Positions 1 to 8,955 are shown, numbered from the stretch's first letter. The stretch is 39,318 nucleotides of DNA from Bacteroidales bacterium (GCA_017617655.1 JAFZVU010000036.1:1-39318); one strand, 5' to 3'. Notes: generated by a model from the sequence alone, not told the origin. A program made the numbers and translations.

Positions 1-3
1 GCC

Positions 4-57
4 GGGCTGGCAGGTGATTCGGGCAGGGCCGGCGGGCGATTCGGGCGGGGCCGGCGG
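4..57. repeat. Imperfect 22-bp tandem repeat
   Basis: GATTCGGG occurs at 16-23 and 38-45 inside GC-rich units (GGCNGG...GGGCNG) with a period of 22 bp. About two and a half units lie between the window edge and the cysS stop codon. The array may continue outside the window. Confidence 0.6.
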
Positions 58-1530
58 CTATTTAAGGCTCCAGGTGCTTCCCTCTTTGGTGTCTTTTACA
101 ACGATTCCCAACGCGCCGAGGGCGTCGCGGATCTGGTCGCTCTTCGCCCAGTCCTTGGCCGCCTTGGCTTCCTTGCGGTAGTCCAGGATCATCTGCATCA
201 GGCCGTCTATTACCTGCTCGTTGCCGCCCTGCTCTCTTTCGTCCGTGAGGCCAAGGACTTCGCCCGTCACAGTCTTGAGCAGTTCCTTCAGGATTTCCTT
301 GTCGGCTGCGCAGATCTTCATCTTGCCGTCGGCCACCGTGTTGACGATGCGAACGGCTTCGAAGAGGTTGGAGAGCGCGATGGGGGTGTTCAGGTCGTCG
401 CACAGAGCTTCGAAGACATTCTCCTTTATTTTGGCTATCTCTTCGCTGGCCGGAACATCGTCGACCTTGAGGTTTTCAACATCGGCTGCGGCCTGCATGA
501 GTCTCTTGAGGCCTTTCTCGGCGGCCTGCAGGGCGTCGTTGCTGAAGTCCAGGGTGCCGCGGTAATGGGCCTGGAGTATGAAGAAACGGACGGTCATGGG
601 GCTGTAGGCCTGCTTCAGGATCTCGTGGGTGCCGTTGAACAGCTCGTCGAGGGTGATGAAGTTGTTGTAGCTCTTGCCCATCTTCTGGCCGTTGATGGTG
701 ATCATGTTGTTGTGGATCCAGTAGTGGACGCCGCCGGTGCCGCGTGAGGCTGTGTTCTGGGCCAGTTCGCATTCGTGGTGCGGGAACATCAGGTCCATGC
801 CGCCGCCGTGGATGTCGAATTCCTCGCCGAGGTATTTCTCGCTCATGGCCGAGCATTCCAGGTGCCAGCCGGGGAAGCCTTCGCTCCAGGGTGAGGGCCA
901 GTGCATTATGTGCTCCGGAGCGGCTTTCTTCCACAGCGCGAAGTCATAGCTGCTGCGCTTGTCGCTCTGGCCGTCCAGCTCGCGGGTGTTGGCGATCATC
1001 TCGTCGATGGTGCGGCCGGAAAGGATGCCGTAGTGGTGGTCTTTGTTGTATTTCTCTACGTCGAAATATACTGAGCCGTTGCTGACATAGGCATAGCCGG
1101 CGTCCAGGATCTTCTTCACGAGTTCTATCTGCTCGATTATGTGGCCGGAGGCGCGGGGCTCGATTGACGGCGGCTGCACTCCGAGCTTCGCCATGGCGGC
1201 CTGGTAGCGGAGAGTATAGTACTGCGCCACTTCCATCGGCTCCAGCTGCTCCAGACGAGCCTTCTTTGCTATCTTGTCCTCGCCCTCGTCGGCATCGTGC
1301 TCCAGATGGCCCACGTCGGTGATGTTGCGCACATACCTGACCTTATAGCCCAGATAGCGGAACAGCCGCACCAGCACGTCATACGTGATGCCCGGCCTCG
1401 CGTGGCCCAGATGCGCGTCCCCATACACCGTCGGCCCGCAGACATAGATGCCCACGTATCCCGGATTAATAGGACGGAACAGCTCCTTCATTCTCGACAA
1501 GGTATTGTACAGATAAATCTCTCGTGCCAT
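58..1530 (-). CDS. cysS: Cysteine--tRNA ligase
   Basis: Class I aminoacyl-tRNA synthetase that charges tRNA-Cys in the cytoplasm. Visible features are the N-terminal [10 protein letters not shown] start, the zinc-site and HIGH-like stretch CGPTVYG...HLGHARP, the zinc-ligand regions WHLECSAMS and HHECELAQ, and a KMSKS loop written KMGKS ([10 protein letters not shown]). At about 490 residues it has the usual family length. An upstream in-frame ATG at 1542 would add MITV, but the second ATG (1530) gives the typical start [10 protein letters not shown] and is preferred. A promoter with -7 TAACTTTG lies just upstream, so the leader is only about 17 nt. The gene stands alone and diverges from the tandem RNA genes. 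Confidence 0.96.
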   Translation of the reverse strand: MAREIYLYNTLSRMKELFRPINPGYVGIYVCGPTVYGDAHLGHARPGITYDVLVRLFRYLGYKVRYVRNITDVGHLEHDADEGEDKIAKKARLEQLEPMEVAQYYTLRYQAAMAKLGVQPPSIEPRASGHIIEQIELVKKILDAGYAYVSNGSVYFDVEKYNKDHHYGILSGRTIDEMIANTRELDGQSDKRSSYDFALWKKAAPEHIMHWPSPWSEGFPGWHLECSAMSEKYLGEEFDIHGGGMDLMFPHHECELAQNTASRGTGGVHYWIHNNMITINGQKMGKSYNNFITLDELFNGTHEILKQAYSPMTVRFFILQAHYRGTLDFSNDALQAAEKGLKRLMQAAADVENLKVDDVPASEEIAKIKENVFEALCDDLNTPIALSNLFEAVRIVNTVADGKMKICAADKEILKELLKTVTGEVLGLTDEREQGGNEQVIDGLMQMILDYRKEAKAAKDWAKSDQIRDALGALGIVVKDTKEGSTWSLK

Positions 1531-1553
1531 GACAGTAATCATTCTATTGACTG

Positions 1554-1587
1554 CAAAGTTAGATTATTTTACTGTATCTTTGCAAAA
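1554..1587 (-). promoter_or_regulatory. cysS promoter (Bacteroidetes type)
   Basis: On the minus strand TTTG (complement of 1583-1586) is followed after 21 bp by TAACTTTG (complement of 1554-1561), matching the TTTG/TAnnTTTG pattern. It interleaves with the plus-strand -7 element TATCTTTG (1575-1582) of the first RNA copy, so the two transcripts start in overlapping DNA. Confidence 0.7.
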
Positions 1588-1710
1588 GAAACCCGAAAGG
1601 GGCCGATTACTTGCAAACTTCGTCGACCCCTGGATTGCGGCTATCGTTTAATGATAATCACAATCCTGATAATCAGGTGGAGGGGTCGGCTTGCCGGCTC
1701 CTTTTGTTTT
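1588..1710 (+). ncRNA. Tandem structured RNA, copy 1 (short form)
   Basis: A -7 element TATCTTTG (1575-1582) precedes a transcript that would begin near 1588. It starts with a CCC-GAAA-GGG hairpin. Next come a GGGG/CCCC stem (about 1599-1630) and a second stem GGATTG (1632-1637) / CAATCC (1661-1666) around the conserved loop TATCGTTT...TGATAAT. It ends in a GC-rich hairpin with a CTTG loop and a T-rich tail (to 1710). It lacks the GAACA/TGTTC hairpin of copies 2 and 3. No good -33 box is at standard spacing. Start and end are inferred from signals. I do not recognise an Rfam family; it could instead be an orphan leader/attenuator. Confidence 0.55.
1682..1710 (+). terminator. Intrinsic terminator of RNA copy 1
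   Basis: A GC-rich stem (G run plus GTCGG paired with CCGGC plus TCC) closes a CTTG loop and is followed by TTTTGTTTT. The same hairpin and tail recur at 1913-1941 and 2141-2169. Confidence 0.7.
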
Positions 1711-1732
1711 GCGCCTAATTCATTGTTTCGGG

Positions 1733-1762
1733 TTGTATATATTATTGTTTTTCATACCTTTG
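1733..1762 (+). promoter_or_regulatory. Promoter of RNA copy 2
   Basis: TTG (1733-1735), 19 bp, TACCTTTG (1755-1762) is an excellent Bacteroidetes promoter. A perfect 9-bp inverted repeat, TTTCGGGTT (1726-1734) and AACCCGAAA (1769-1777), encloses it. Confidence 0.75.
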
Positions 1763-1767
1763 TAAAG

Positions 1768-1941
1768 AAACCCGAAAGGGACTGCCTTTTGCAATGTGGG
1801 GGCAGTCCCACGGATAGTGGTTATCGTTTGATTATGATAATGACTATCCTAATGAATAATAGTCTGAACATAACTGTTCATCAAAAGGAGGTTAACGGGT
1901 ACCTTCCCAATTGGGGTCGGCTTGCCGGCTCCTTTTGTTTT
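1768..1941 (+). ncRNA. Tandem structured RNA, copy 2
   Basis: The predicted transcript of about 174 nt has five hairpins. They are: 5' CCC-GAAA-GGG; a perfect 9-bp stem GGGACTGCC (1778-1786) / GGCAGTCCC (1801-1809); GGATAGT (1812-1818) / ACTATCC (1843-1849) around the conserved TATCGTTTGATTATGATAAT loop; TGAACA/TGTTCA with a 4-nt loop; and the terminal CTTG-loop terminator. Stem sequences differ from copies 1 and 3 but pairing is kept. A short Ile/Thr-rich reading frame starting at an ATG in the second loop (MIMTIL) is possible, so a leader-peptide attenuator is the main alternative. An SD-like AAAAGGAGG lies near 1884. Confidence 0.6.
1913..1941 (+). terminator. Intrinsic terminator of RNA copy 2
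   Basis: GGGGTCGG and CCGGCTCC pair around CTTG, followed by TTTTGTTTT. Confidence 0.7.
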
Positions 1942-1963
1942 GCAACTACATCATTGTTTCGGG

Positions 1964-1993
1964 TTGTATATATTATTGTTTTTCATACCTTTG
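1964..1993 (+). promoter_or_regulatory. Promoter of RNA copy 3
   Basis: TTG (1964-1966), 19 bp, TACCTTTG (1986-1993). The promoter block is identical to that of copy 2 over more than 50 bp, including the enclosing inverted repeat TTTCGGGTT (1957-1965) / AACCCGAAA (2000-2008). Confidence 0.75.
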
Positions 1994-1998
1994 TAAAG

Positions 1999-2169
1999 AA
2001 ACCCGAAGGGGACCGATTACTGGCAAATCTTCGTCGGCCCCCGATAGTGACTATCGTTTGATTATGATAATCACTATCATTACAAGGATTTTGAACATTG
2101 CTGTTCATCAAAAGGGGGTTCATCGGGTACCTTCCCAATTGGGGTCGGCTTGCCGGCTCCTTTTGTTTT
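1999..2169 (+). ncRNA. Tandem structured RNA, copy 3
   Basis: Same architecture as copy 2, about 171 nt: a 5' hairpin; a GGGG...CCGA / TCGG...CCCC stem; a perfect GATAGTGA (2043-2050) / TCACTATC (2071-2078) stem around the conserved loop; a GAACA/TGTTC hairpin; and the terminal hairpin (2141-2169). The second stem carries double changes relative to copies 1 and 2. The only gene downstream is convergent (the fimbrial operon ends at 2211), so no plus-strand target gene follows. Confidence 0.6.
2141..2169 (+). terminator. Intrinsic terminator of RNA copy 3
   Basis: GGGGTCGG/CCGGCTCC hairpin with CTTG loop and T-rich tail, same as in the two preceding copies. Confidence 0.7.
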
Positions 2170-2210
2170 GCATCCATTGTTTCTTTTCGGGCTATTTAAG
2201 GTTCAGGCAC

Positions 2211-4328
2211 CTAATAGCTGACGGTGTCGGGGAGGCCGTAGATGAAGTCGATGCCGGTCCAGAGGTCGTAGCTGTCGCGAGGGGCGCCTTCGACGTTCAG
2301 GGCATAGAGGTCGCCTTTGAGATACGCGACGGGCGAGCCGTTCACGACATTTTTCTTCTGCAATGACACCTCGTACTCTTCATTGACCCTTATATAGCCG
2401 TCGATGTAGTTGTCCGCAGCGCTATTGGTGGTGACTGACGGTTCATACCGCCACGCCGGGACGCGCTGGGCATATACCGACACATAGGTGCTGCTGCCGT
2501 CCTCGTCTGTCCTGTAGGTGCTGCCCGCCCTCGGCGATCCACTTTCGATAATCATGACCGGGACAGCCGCCACGCTGCCGTCTATTACAATCGCATGGTT
2601 GACCTTCAGATAAGCATGTCCCACCGTGGTATAATGGACTTCCGTCGCGCCGACGGCATAATGATGCTCGGTAGGATGGCTCATGTTCAGCTCATGCATC
2701 GCGGTCCGGATCTCGTCGGTACCCAGATCGATAGTCTGGAAATCATCCGATGCGGCATCCCCTTCATCAAGATAGCTGGAAGAAGGATATACCCCCAGGA
2801 ACGACTGCCACACATCGCAGCTGTAACGTCCCAGCACCCTGTTGTTGCAATACTGGTTCTCGCCGTAGAGGATACCCGTCACGCTAGTTTCAAATGTCGT
2901 CCCGGCCGGCCAGTCTACCGTACTGGACACCTCGACAGAACCAAGTCCGTCCCGGAAAGAATATTCAAGAAGCACCGGATTCTTGTTGACGCGGATAACG
3001 AAATCCTTCGTCACAAGACCGTCGGATGTTGTAAAGGTCACGGGGATGTCGGCGTATGACACCTTGGGAATCGCAGAACCCGACACCACAGGAGTATAGC
3101 TCGTGCTGAAGGTGTAGGTATCCACATTGCCCCAGGACGACTTTGAGATCGTCACGCCGTATGCGGCGGCATCAGCCTGGGAATATGTCATTTCATAGGT
3201 GACTCCTGCGTTTTTAGTCACGGTCAGAGTGTTCGACATGCCCTTTATGATGCTGAGCTGCGTCCGGTCCAGGGAGAGCGCGCTTTCGTCCACCACCGGA
3301 TCGCCCGGTTCTATCCTCCAGCCCTCGTCCTCCACCAGCACATTGTCGAAATTCAAGGTAAGATTATAGACCATGTTGCGATGCACGCTGCAATCCCACA
3401 GAGCGTCCCCGAAGAAATAACGGTAAGTCACATTCTCATACGTCGCAGTCGGCGTGGCTACCGTGAAATCGAATTCCACATAGGTGCATATCTGACGGTA
3501 GATGCTGCCCGACGGAAAACTCTCCATCTTCCTGAGCTTCCCGCTGTTAACGCTCGACGGGAAGACATTCCCCTGCTCATTCTCAAGGACGAAAAGCGAA
3601 GCGCTGCCGGCCCCGTTCAGGGATGAGATATCCCCGTAAGAGAACGAATCGCCGCTGCCGCTGATATCCCTCGCAGACGACGCTTTGAACGTCTTGAAAG
3701 GCGTGCACCTCACCGCCACATTGCCAAGCCTGCCGCCGGTTATGGTGTAAGTATTCGGATTGCCGGGGCTCTTGGTGAAATGGATATTATACTGCGTCAC
3801 AAGTTTGTCGGCATACAAGGTGCGGGAATCGGAAGCGGGGCGGTAGCTCCTGTAGTATCCCGCCATCGGGAAACCCTTCGTCTCGAATTCCTCCAAATCG
3901 TCGGAGAACCCGTAGGAATAATCCTCCAGCTTCCTCATGTCAGGCACCCCCGCATTGCATATCTCGCCGTTGGTGCGCAGATCCCCGAGGTTGGCGATAA
4001 TATACACATCGAAGGCATCGCTGAAAGTAGTATTCAGCGCTTCATTGATGAACAGCGCCCGCCCGGACATGTTCGCATCGCCCTGGTAATAGTTTGCCGA
4101 GACTGAATTGCCGCCGGCGTCGAATACGAATATAGTGAAGTCCGTGATCTTGTCTGTGGGAGACGTGCCGTACGAAGACCGCGTGCCAGAATCCCCGTTT
4201 GCAGGAGCGGAAGAGGCCAGCATGAAAGTAAGGTCTGACATTGCCCCGCCGGCATCATCCAACGAATGTTTCACGCAGCCGGAAATGACGAGCAGGCCTG
4301 AGAATAGAAGTGATAAAAGCTTTTTCAT
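2211..4328 (-). CDS. Fimbria-associated lipoprotein, DUF4906-like (last gene of operon)
   Basis: A 705-residue surface lipoprotein. Signal peptide MKKLLSLLFSGLLVISGC has a lipobox with Cys18. The N-terminal part carries the pattern typical of Bacteroidetes fimbrial tip-type proteins: a strand ITDFTIFVFDAGGN (61-74) followed by DVYIIANLGDL (107-117). A tryptophan strand (DEGWRIEPGDP) near 340 starts a further beta-rich region, and the C-terminal 200 residues are of unknown fold. It is the 3'-most gene of the operon, 21 bp after its larger relative. By analogy with Mfa3-5 and FimC-E accessory subunits I infer a minor or tip component; the DUF4906 assignment is by pattern and not certain. Confidence 0.7.
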   Translation of the reverse strand: MKKLLSLLFSGLLVISGCVKHSLDDAGGAMSDLTFMLASSAPANGDSGTRSSYGTSPTDKITDFTIFVFDAGGNSVSANYYQGDANMSGRALFINEALNTTFSDAFDVYIIANLGDLRTNGEICNAGVPDMRKLEDYSYGFSDDLEEFETKGFPMAGYYRSYRPASDSRTLYADKLVTQYNIHFTKSPGNPNTYTITGGRLGNVAVRCTPFKTFKASSARDISGSGDSFSYGDISSLNGAGSASLFVLENEQGNVFPSSVNSGKLRKMESFPSGSIYRQICTYVEFDFTVATPTATYENVTYRYFFGDALWDCSVHRNMVYNLTLNFDNVLVEDEGWRIEPGDPVVDESALSLDRTQLSIIKGMSNTLTVTKNAGVTYEMTYSQADAAAYGVTISKSSWGNVDTYTFSTSYTPVVSGSAIPKVSYADIPVTFTTSDGLVTKDFVIRVNKNPVLLEYSFRDGLGSVEVSSTVDWPAGTTFETSVTGILYGENQYCNNRVLGRYSCDVWQSFLGVYPSSSYLDEGDAASDDFQTIDLGTDEIRTAMHELNMSHPTEHHYAVGATEVHYTTVGHAYLKVNHAIVIDGSVAAVPVMIIESGSPRAGSTYRTDEDGSSTYVSVYAQRVPAWRYEPSVTTNSAADNYIDGYIRVNEEYEVSLQKKNVVNGSPVAYLKGDLYALNVEGAPRDSYDLWTGIDFIYGLPDTVSY

Positions 4329-4349
4329 AGCACGATTGTTTTTTGTTCT

Positions 4350-7300
4350 TTAATAATTTCCATTGCCGCTGCCCGGCTCTTCATCTCCCGGATCCACGTT
4401 GAAGACAACGTCGACATGCAGCAGGGCCGTAGCAGTCAGGGAGGTATCGCTCCTGAGGGTCGCCTTGACGGTGGCATCTCCTGAAGCAAGGCCGGTGGCG
4501 ACACCAGACGCGTTGACGCTTGCGTATGCTCCGCCGGAAGTCACGCTCCAGTTCACATCCGTATTCGGGACGGCGACACCTTCAGCATCATGATAAGTCT
4601 CGACTCCGTCGGCATATATATCAGTATACTTGCGGACTTCGTAGGTCATAGTTGCTCCTTCAGAAATAGTCGTTTCAGCAGGCAGAATCTCCAGCCGGCG
4701 GACCTCCTGGAACTGCCGGACCACAGTGATGACAGCCGTTGCGGGATAAGTCTCGCCATCGTGAGTATATGTGCCGAGAACCACCGTATTTCCCACTGCC
4801 AGAGCGGTGACAAGGCCGCCGCTGCTGACGCTTGCGCTTGCGGCTCCCGACGATATGCTCCAAATGGCGCTGACGGCGATTCCTCCGTCGTCATTACCGT
4901 CCGTCACTGTATGCAGGAACGCAGAAAGCTGCTTTGTCGACCCGACAGTGACAGTCGCCTGCGAAGGCCTGACCTCAAGATAACGGGTTGTCACATGATG
5001 GACTTCATGCACATTGACAGTGGCGTATGCGGTGCGGCTGCTGTATGACGCCTTGATGCGGGCAGTACCGTCGGCAAGAGCCGTCACCAGACCGCTGCTG
5101 TTTACGCTCACATAGCTGCCGCCCTCCTTGACGCTCCACGCAGCAGACACTACCACGCCTCCATCATCTACGCCTCCCTGCACAGTATGATCTTTTGCAA
5201 CCAGCTGGTATGTCTCCCCAGCGTTGATGGTCAACGTCTCGGGGATTATCTCGAGATACCTGGTGGAGCCGCTGTTGCTGCCCTGGACCTGCGCAGTTAT
5301 GGTGAAGGTATTGCTACCATACTGACCGTCGTATTTGAAACTGATTGTTGCCGTTCCTGCCCTCATCCCGAAGATTGTCGTACTGCTGCCATAGCTGTTG
5401 TTCACGCGAGCTATAGAAGTATTGTCGGAGCTCCACTCAACCTCGCAGGCCTGTTGCTGCGTCTGGTTATATGGCGTGAGGAAGCAATCGGCCCTGATGC
5501 CGTTGTTGACATCCACATAGACCATGACTCTGTTCGTGGCGATCGTGCTGACATATACGTTTACAGTAGCCTGCAGTCCGTCGCACGTCACTGTCATAGT
5601 AGTGACGCCGTTGGCGCGTGCGATTATATTCCTGCCGGACACTGAGAGTATGTCCGTGTTCCCGGATGCCAGGCTCGCCCCGAGGCTCCTGACAGTCCCC
5701 TGGATGTGCGAACCGTCCGCATAATTGAGCCTTATCGGCACTGATGAAAGGTCGTACCGGGTATATCCGGCACCATAGGTTCCGTTATAAAGGATGTACA
5801 TATCCGTATCGCCCAGGTAGTCCATAGAAACCGGTGTCGGCCTGGCCACCACATTCAGCGTGGCAGTCGATGAAACCGTCTGGGACAGTTCTGAATAATT
5901 GGCTGTAATAGAGCTGGTACCAGCCGTATTCTGGGCCTCCGCAAGGCCATTCGCGTCAATCCTCACTATGCTTGCGCTGTAATTGTTGAACCAGCAGCTC
6001 GAAGTGACATCCCTTGTCGTTCCGTCGTAATATGTCGCTATCGCCGTATATTGCAAGGTGGTTCCCATGTAAATGGTCTCCTCCGCAGGAACCAGCGTCA
6101 GGCTCGCGGGCGGATTGTTGACATTGACAGTCGCCGTCGCCGTGAAGCCGCTGCCGTCGAGGGCCACGGCTCTCACGGTAGCAGCGCCGGCCTTCAGGCC
6201 GGTGACGGTGGCGTTGAGATCGTCGGTCGGCGTGACAGAAATGACCTGGTCGCCGCTGGTAATCTCCCACCTCACTTTCTTGAAGGAAGCCTGGCCGCTG
6301 TTGTTCACTATCGCCCTGAGCGTCCCGGTCTGCCCCACCGCTATAGTCTGCGTCGTCGGATTGACTCTCAACCCGTTTATATACACTCCGGTGATGCGCA
6401 GCACCGCGGAATCTCTCAAGGCATAGTTCCCGATGGCGTCGCTCCACGAATCCTTCCAGAAGATGTCAAACACATAGTCTCCCATCGTTATGTCCTGGGA
6501 CAGCGAATAGCTGGCGGAATGGTCTGTCGGCGCTGCGCTAAGCGAAAGCACATCCGCCGCAGAGCCCCTCAGGGAATACCCTATGTACTGCCCCCAGCTG
6601 CCGGTGATGCTGTTCCCGGCGAAGACTCCGGCATTGGGCGAATCTGCCGTCATCCCGGCATCGTCAGCCACCGAAAGGTCGCCGAAAGCATAGCCGATAT
6701 CCCAGCTGGTAGACGGGCTGACCGCAGAACGATTCACCGTAGTCAGCCGGGTACGGCCGCCGTAAGCATTGTCGGTATTGATCCATCTGGTGTCATTCAC
6801 ACGGATGACAGCTTCGTCATAGTACCGGCCGTCGTTGGTCTCTACTGTTATGGCATAATCCCCCGGAGGGGCGTACCGCGTAGGCGTCCATGTTATCTTG
6901 TCCGTGGCTGCATCGTATGAATAATCCAGATAGCTGGTCCCGCTGCCGGAATGAGGCAGAGCCGCCGGAGGTATCACCGACCACCTCTCGCCCTGGTTCG
7001 AAAACCCTCCCAGGCCGAAAAGGCGGCCTCGGTAGCTGTCGTTGTATTCCACCGTGGAGATGACGCTCCCCCGCGGGTTCGCCGCATAGACATCGTCGTC
7101 GAAAGTGAGGGTATGGCTTATGGTAACAAGGTCCGTACGGTCAGTCTTCCAATCGTCATATACAAGGCCGTCCTCCGTAAGGGTCATGTTCCACACATAG
7201 CTGCTGTTGCCCGCCACGTTGAAATCTGTCTTTGCGTCAGCGCCTATGTAGCTGCGGTAATGCACCGTGCCGGAATAATAAACAGAATTAGCACTGACAG

Positions 7301-8120
7301 TGACGTCGACATACGTCAGCAGGTCCCTGACAGCATTTATCGAGCTGTTCCTGTCCGGGTTCTTATCTCGCGAAGACGTCGCCGAGCCGATCTTGCCCTG
7401 GAGGTTTTCCGGGACATAGAAGACAACCGACGACGCATCGACAGAGTTGTTGGCGGCATAATCTTCCGCCGCCAGCCTGTCCGATGCAGAAACAAGCCGG
7501 CTGCTCCCGAATGCCGAGAGGACAGCGTTGCCGTTGCCGACCTTCAGGTTGGTGACTTTCACCCCGCCGGGCGTGCCTCCGTCATAGGCTGTGGTGACAT
7601 TGAGAGTGACTTTTGCGAACAGCCGCCGCAGCTCGAAGACCGCCTCTGCGCCGCCTCCTGCAGTGTAGCACTCTATCCGGCCCGTCATGGGAATGCCTCT
7701 GGAATTCACGTCGGAATAAGAAGGGACACAGTAGGTAAAATCTGACAGCAGCACGCTGCAGGCAGAAGGCAGATTGCCGGTCTGGTCGCCCATGTTGGCA
7801 AGCGCATATAGGTTATAGACACTCCCGCCGTGCAGAGGTATTTCCATGTTGTCAAAACCCGATGAGAAATGTTTCTTGTAATGAAGGATTCCGGTGGCAT
7901 TGTCATACACTGCGACGGTGATGCCTGTTATCTTTTCATCATTGAAAGAGGGTGAGATGAAAGCGCTCTTGACGGCCGCCTCGCTCAGCGACCTGACATG
8001 ATACCCGAAAGAAACCGCACTGCAGGCGGCGTCTGCGACGGGCTCCTCGCCCCGGCCCGCTTCTTTGGAACATGCGGCCAATGCTATGATTACCGATATG
8101 TAAGCTATTATCCTTTTCAT
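4350..8120 (-). CDS. Large fimbria-associated lipoprotein with Ig-like (BIG2-type) repeats
   Basis: A 1256-residue lipoprotein (signal peptide MKRIIAYISVIIALAAC, Cys17). The N-terminal third (about 60-330) matches the DUF4906-like layout: ITGITVAVYDNATG, then VYNLYALANMGD, then a VYDDWKTD tryptophan strand. From about residue 575 to 1235 there are several bacterial Ig-like BIG2-type units. Typical openings are VNPTTQTIAVGQTGTLRA, LVPAEETIYMGTTLQYTA and three similar C-terminal repeats starting near 956 (RYLEIIPETLTI), 1045 (RYLEVRPSQATV) and 1140 (RRLEILPAETTI), each with a VSSGGLVTALA-like closing motif. Such stalks usually extend adhesive heads, so a tip adhesin is inferred. It lies 9 bp after the FimB/Mfa2-like gene. 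Confidence 0.75.
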   Translation of the reverse strand: MKRIIAYISVIIALAACSKEAGRGEEPVADAACSAVSFGYHVRSLSEAAVKSAFISPSFNDEKITGITVAVYDNATGILHYKKHFSSGFDNMEIPLHGGSVYNLYALANMGDQTGNLPSACSVLLSDFTYCVPSYSDVNSRGIPMTGRIECYTAGGGAEAVFELRRLFAKVTLNVTTAYDGGTPGGVKVTNLKVGNGNAVLSAFGSSRLVSASDRLAAEDYAANNSVDASSVVFYVPENLQGKIGSATSSRDKNPDRNSSINAVRDLLTYVDVTVSANSVYYSGTVHYRSYIGADAKTDFNVAGNSSYVWNMTLTEDGLVYDDWKTDRTDLVTISHTLTFDDDVYAANPRGSVISTVEYNDSYRGRLFGLGGFSNQGERWSVIPPAALPHSGSGTSYLDYSYDAATDKITWTPTRYAPPGDYAITVETNDGRYYDEAVIRVNDTRWINTDNAYGGRTRLTTVNRSAVSPSTSWDIGYAFGDLSVADDAGMTADSPNAGVFAGNSITGSWGQYIGYSLRGSAADVLSLSAAPTDHSASYSLSQDITMGDYVFDIFWKDSWSDAIGNYALRDSAVLRITGVYINGLRVNPTTQTIAVGQTGTLRAIVNNSGQASFKKVRWEITSGDQVISVTPTDDLNATVTGLKAGAATVRAVALDGSGFTATATVNVNNPPASLTLVPAEETIYMGTTLQYTAIATYYDGTTRDVTSSCWFNNYSASIVRIDANGLAEAQNTAGTSSITANYSELSQTVSSTATLNVVARPTPVSMDYLGDTDMYILYNGTYGAGYTRYDLSSVPIRLNYADGSHIQGTVRSLGASLASGNTDILSVSGRNIIARANGVTTMTVTCDGLQATVNVYVSTIATNRVMVYVDVNNGIRADCFLTPYNQTQQQACEVEWSSDNTSIARVNNSYGSSTTIFGMRAGTATISFKYDGQYGSNTFTITAQVQGSNSGSTRYLEIIPETLTINAGETYQLVAKDHTVQGGVDDGGVVVSAAWSVKEGGSYVSVNSSGLVTALADGTARIKASYSSRTAYATVNVHEVHHVTTRYLEVRPSQATVTVGSTKQLSAFLHTVTDGNDDGGIAVSAIWSISSGAASASVSSGGLVTALAVGNTVVLGTYTHDGETYPATAVITVVRQFQEVRRLEILPAETTISEGATMTYEVRKYTDIYADGVETYHDAEGVAVPNTDVNWSVTSGGAYASVNASGVATGLASGDATVKATLRSDTSLTATALLHVDVVFNVDPGDEEPGSGNGNY

Positions 8121-8129
8121 GACTGACTC

Positions 8130-8936
8130 TTAAAATTCTACTGTTGACAACTCGAAATCTTCGACGCTCTCCCAGCCGGCGACACCGACGCCGACCCTCC
8201 CCCTCGCTATGTCGAGGGTAACATATATGTCCTGGAGGTCTGTCGCATCCCAGTCATAGCCGACTGAGCTGAGAAAACTGCCCAGCGGGAAGACTACTTC
8301 GTCTCCGGAAAGATGGGTTACCGTCAGCGTCATGCCGTCGTCGGCCTGGCGGGGGATGCGGCAGCGGTACTCTTTTTCTCCGTACAGGTCCGGAACGCAG
8401 CTGAAACTGCCGGCGACCGGCCCGCAGCTGAGCATATCGATGCCGCAGCTGCCGCATTTAACCTCCAGGATGTATTCCCGCGGGTCATAACTTTCATTTA
8501 CGACGATTATATGAACTGTCGAGAACTGCTTGTGGAACCTTACGGTGGTGCGGGCAGTTTCTCCGGTGCAGTCTATGTAGTCGCAGTCTGTATACAGAGA
8601 ATCACACTCGAATCCTTCCGGAACAACCAGATGATGTCCCACCTTGACGCTCGTGGCCACCCCTGCTGCCGCGCCGAAATGGATCATCGACCTCGGAGCG
8701 CTGCGCGAATAACTGTCCGGGTAGTCTTCTGTCCTTATCTTTACATCAAACAACTCTGTTTCAGACCAGCCGACCAGCGTCACCGGGCTGTCTGTGTTTT
8801 CTTTGTCGTAGAAACTCACCTCCAGGGTGCACGGGCATACCCGCCTGTCTTCCTTGACTGTGCAGGAAGCAAGCGCAAGGATGAGGCAGGGCACTGCTAT
8901 GGCGCGGTTCGCAATTCTCAGCAACTGACTGTTCAT
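8130..8936 (-). CDS. FimB/Mfa2-family fimbrial anchor lipoprotein
   Basis: A 268-residue lipoprotein with lipobox LALASC (Cys25) followed by the CPC-rich start VCPCTLEVSFYD typical of the FimB/Mfa2 family. This family anchors Porphyromonas-type fimbriae in the outer membrane and limits their length. Also visible are the strand FHKQFSTVHIIVVN and the mid-protein CGSCGIDMLSCG cysteine cluster. It follows three FimA-type genes, the expected place for the anchor subunit. Confidence 0.8.
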   Translation of the reverse strand: MNSQLLRIANRAIAVPCLILALASCTVKEDRRVCPCTLEVSFYDKENTDSPVTLVGWSETELFDVKIRTEDYPDSYSRSAPRSMIHFGAAAGVATSVKVGHHLVVPEGFECDSLYTDCDYIDCTGETARTTVRFHKQFSTVHIIVVNESYDPREYILEVKCGSCGIDMLSCGPVAGSFSCVPDLYGEKEYRCRIPRQADDGMTLTVTHLSGDEVVFPLGSFLSSVGYDWDATDLQDIYVTLDIARGRVGVGVAGWESVEDFELSTVEF

Positions 8937-8955
8937 AATTCCGGACGGATGATTG

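Noticed and set aside
1733..1993. Invertible phase-variable promoter for the fimbrial operon
   Set aside because: The inverted repeats are only 9 bp with 34 bp between them, lie at the 3' end of the operon, and no recombinase gene is nearby.
1297..2366. Long plus-strand frames through the tandem RNA region
   Set aside because: They cross promoters and terminators, repeat because the DNA repeats, and partly overlap cysS and the fimbrial gene on the other strand.
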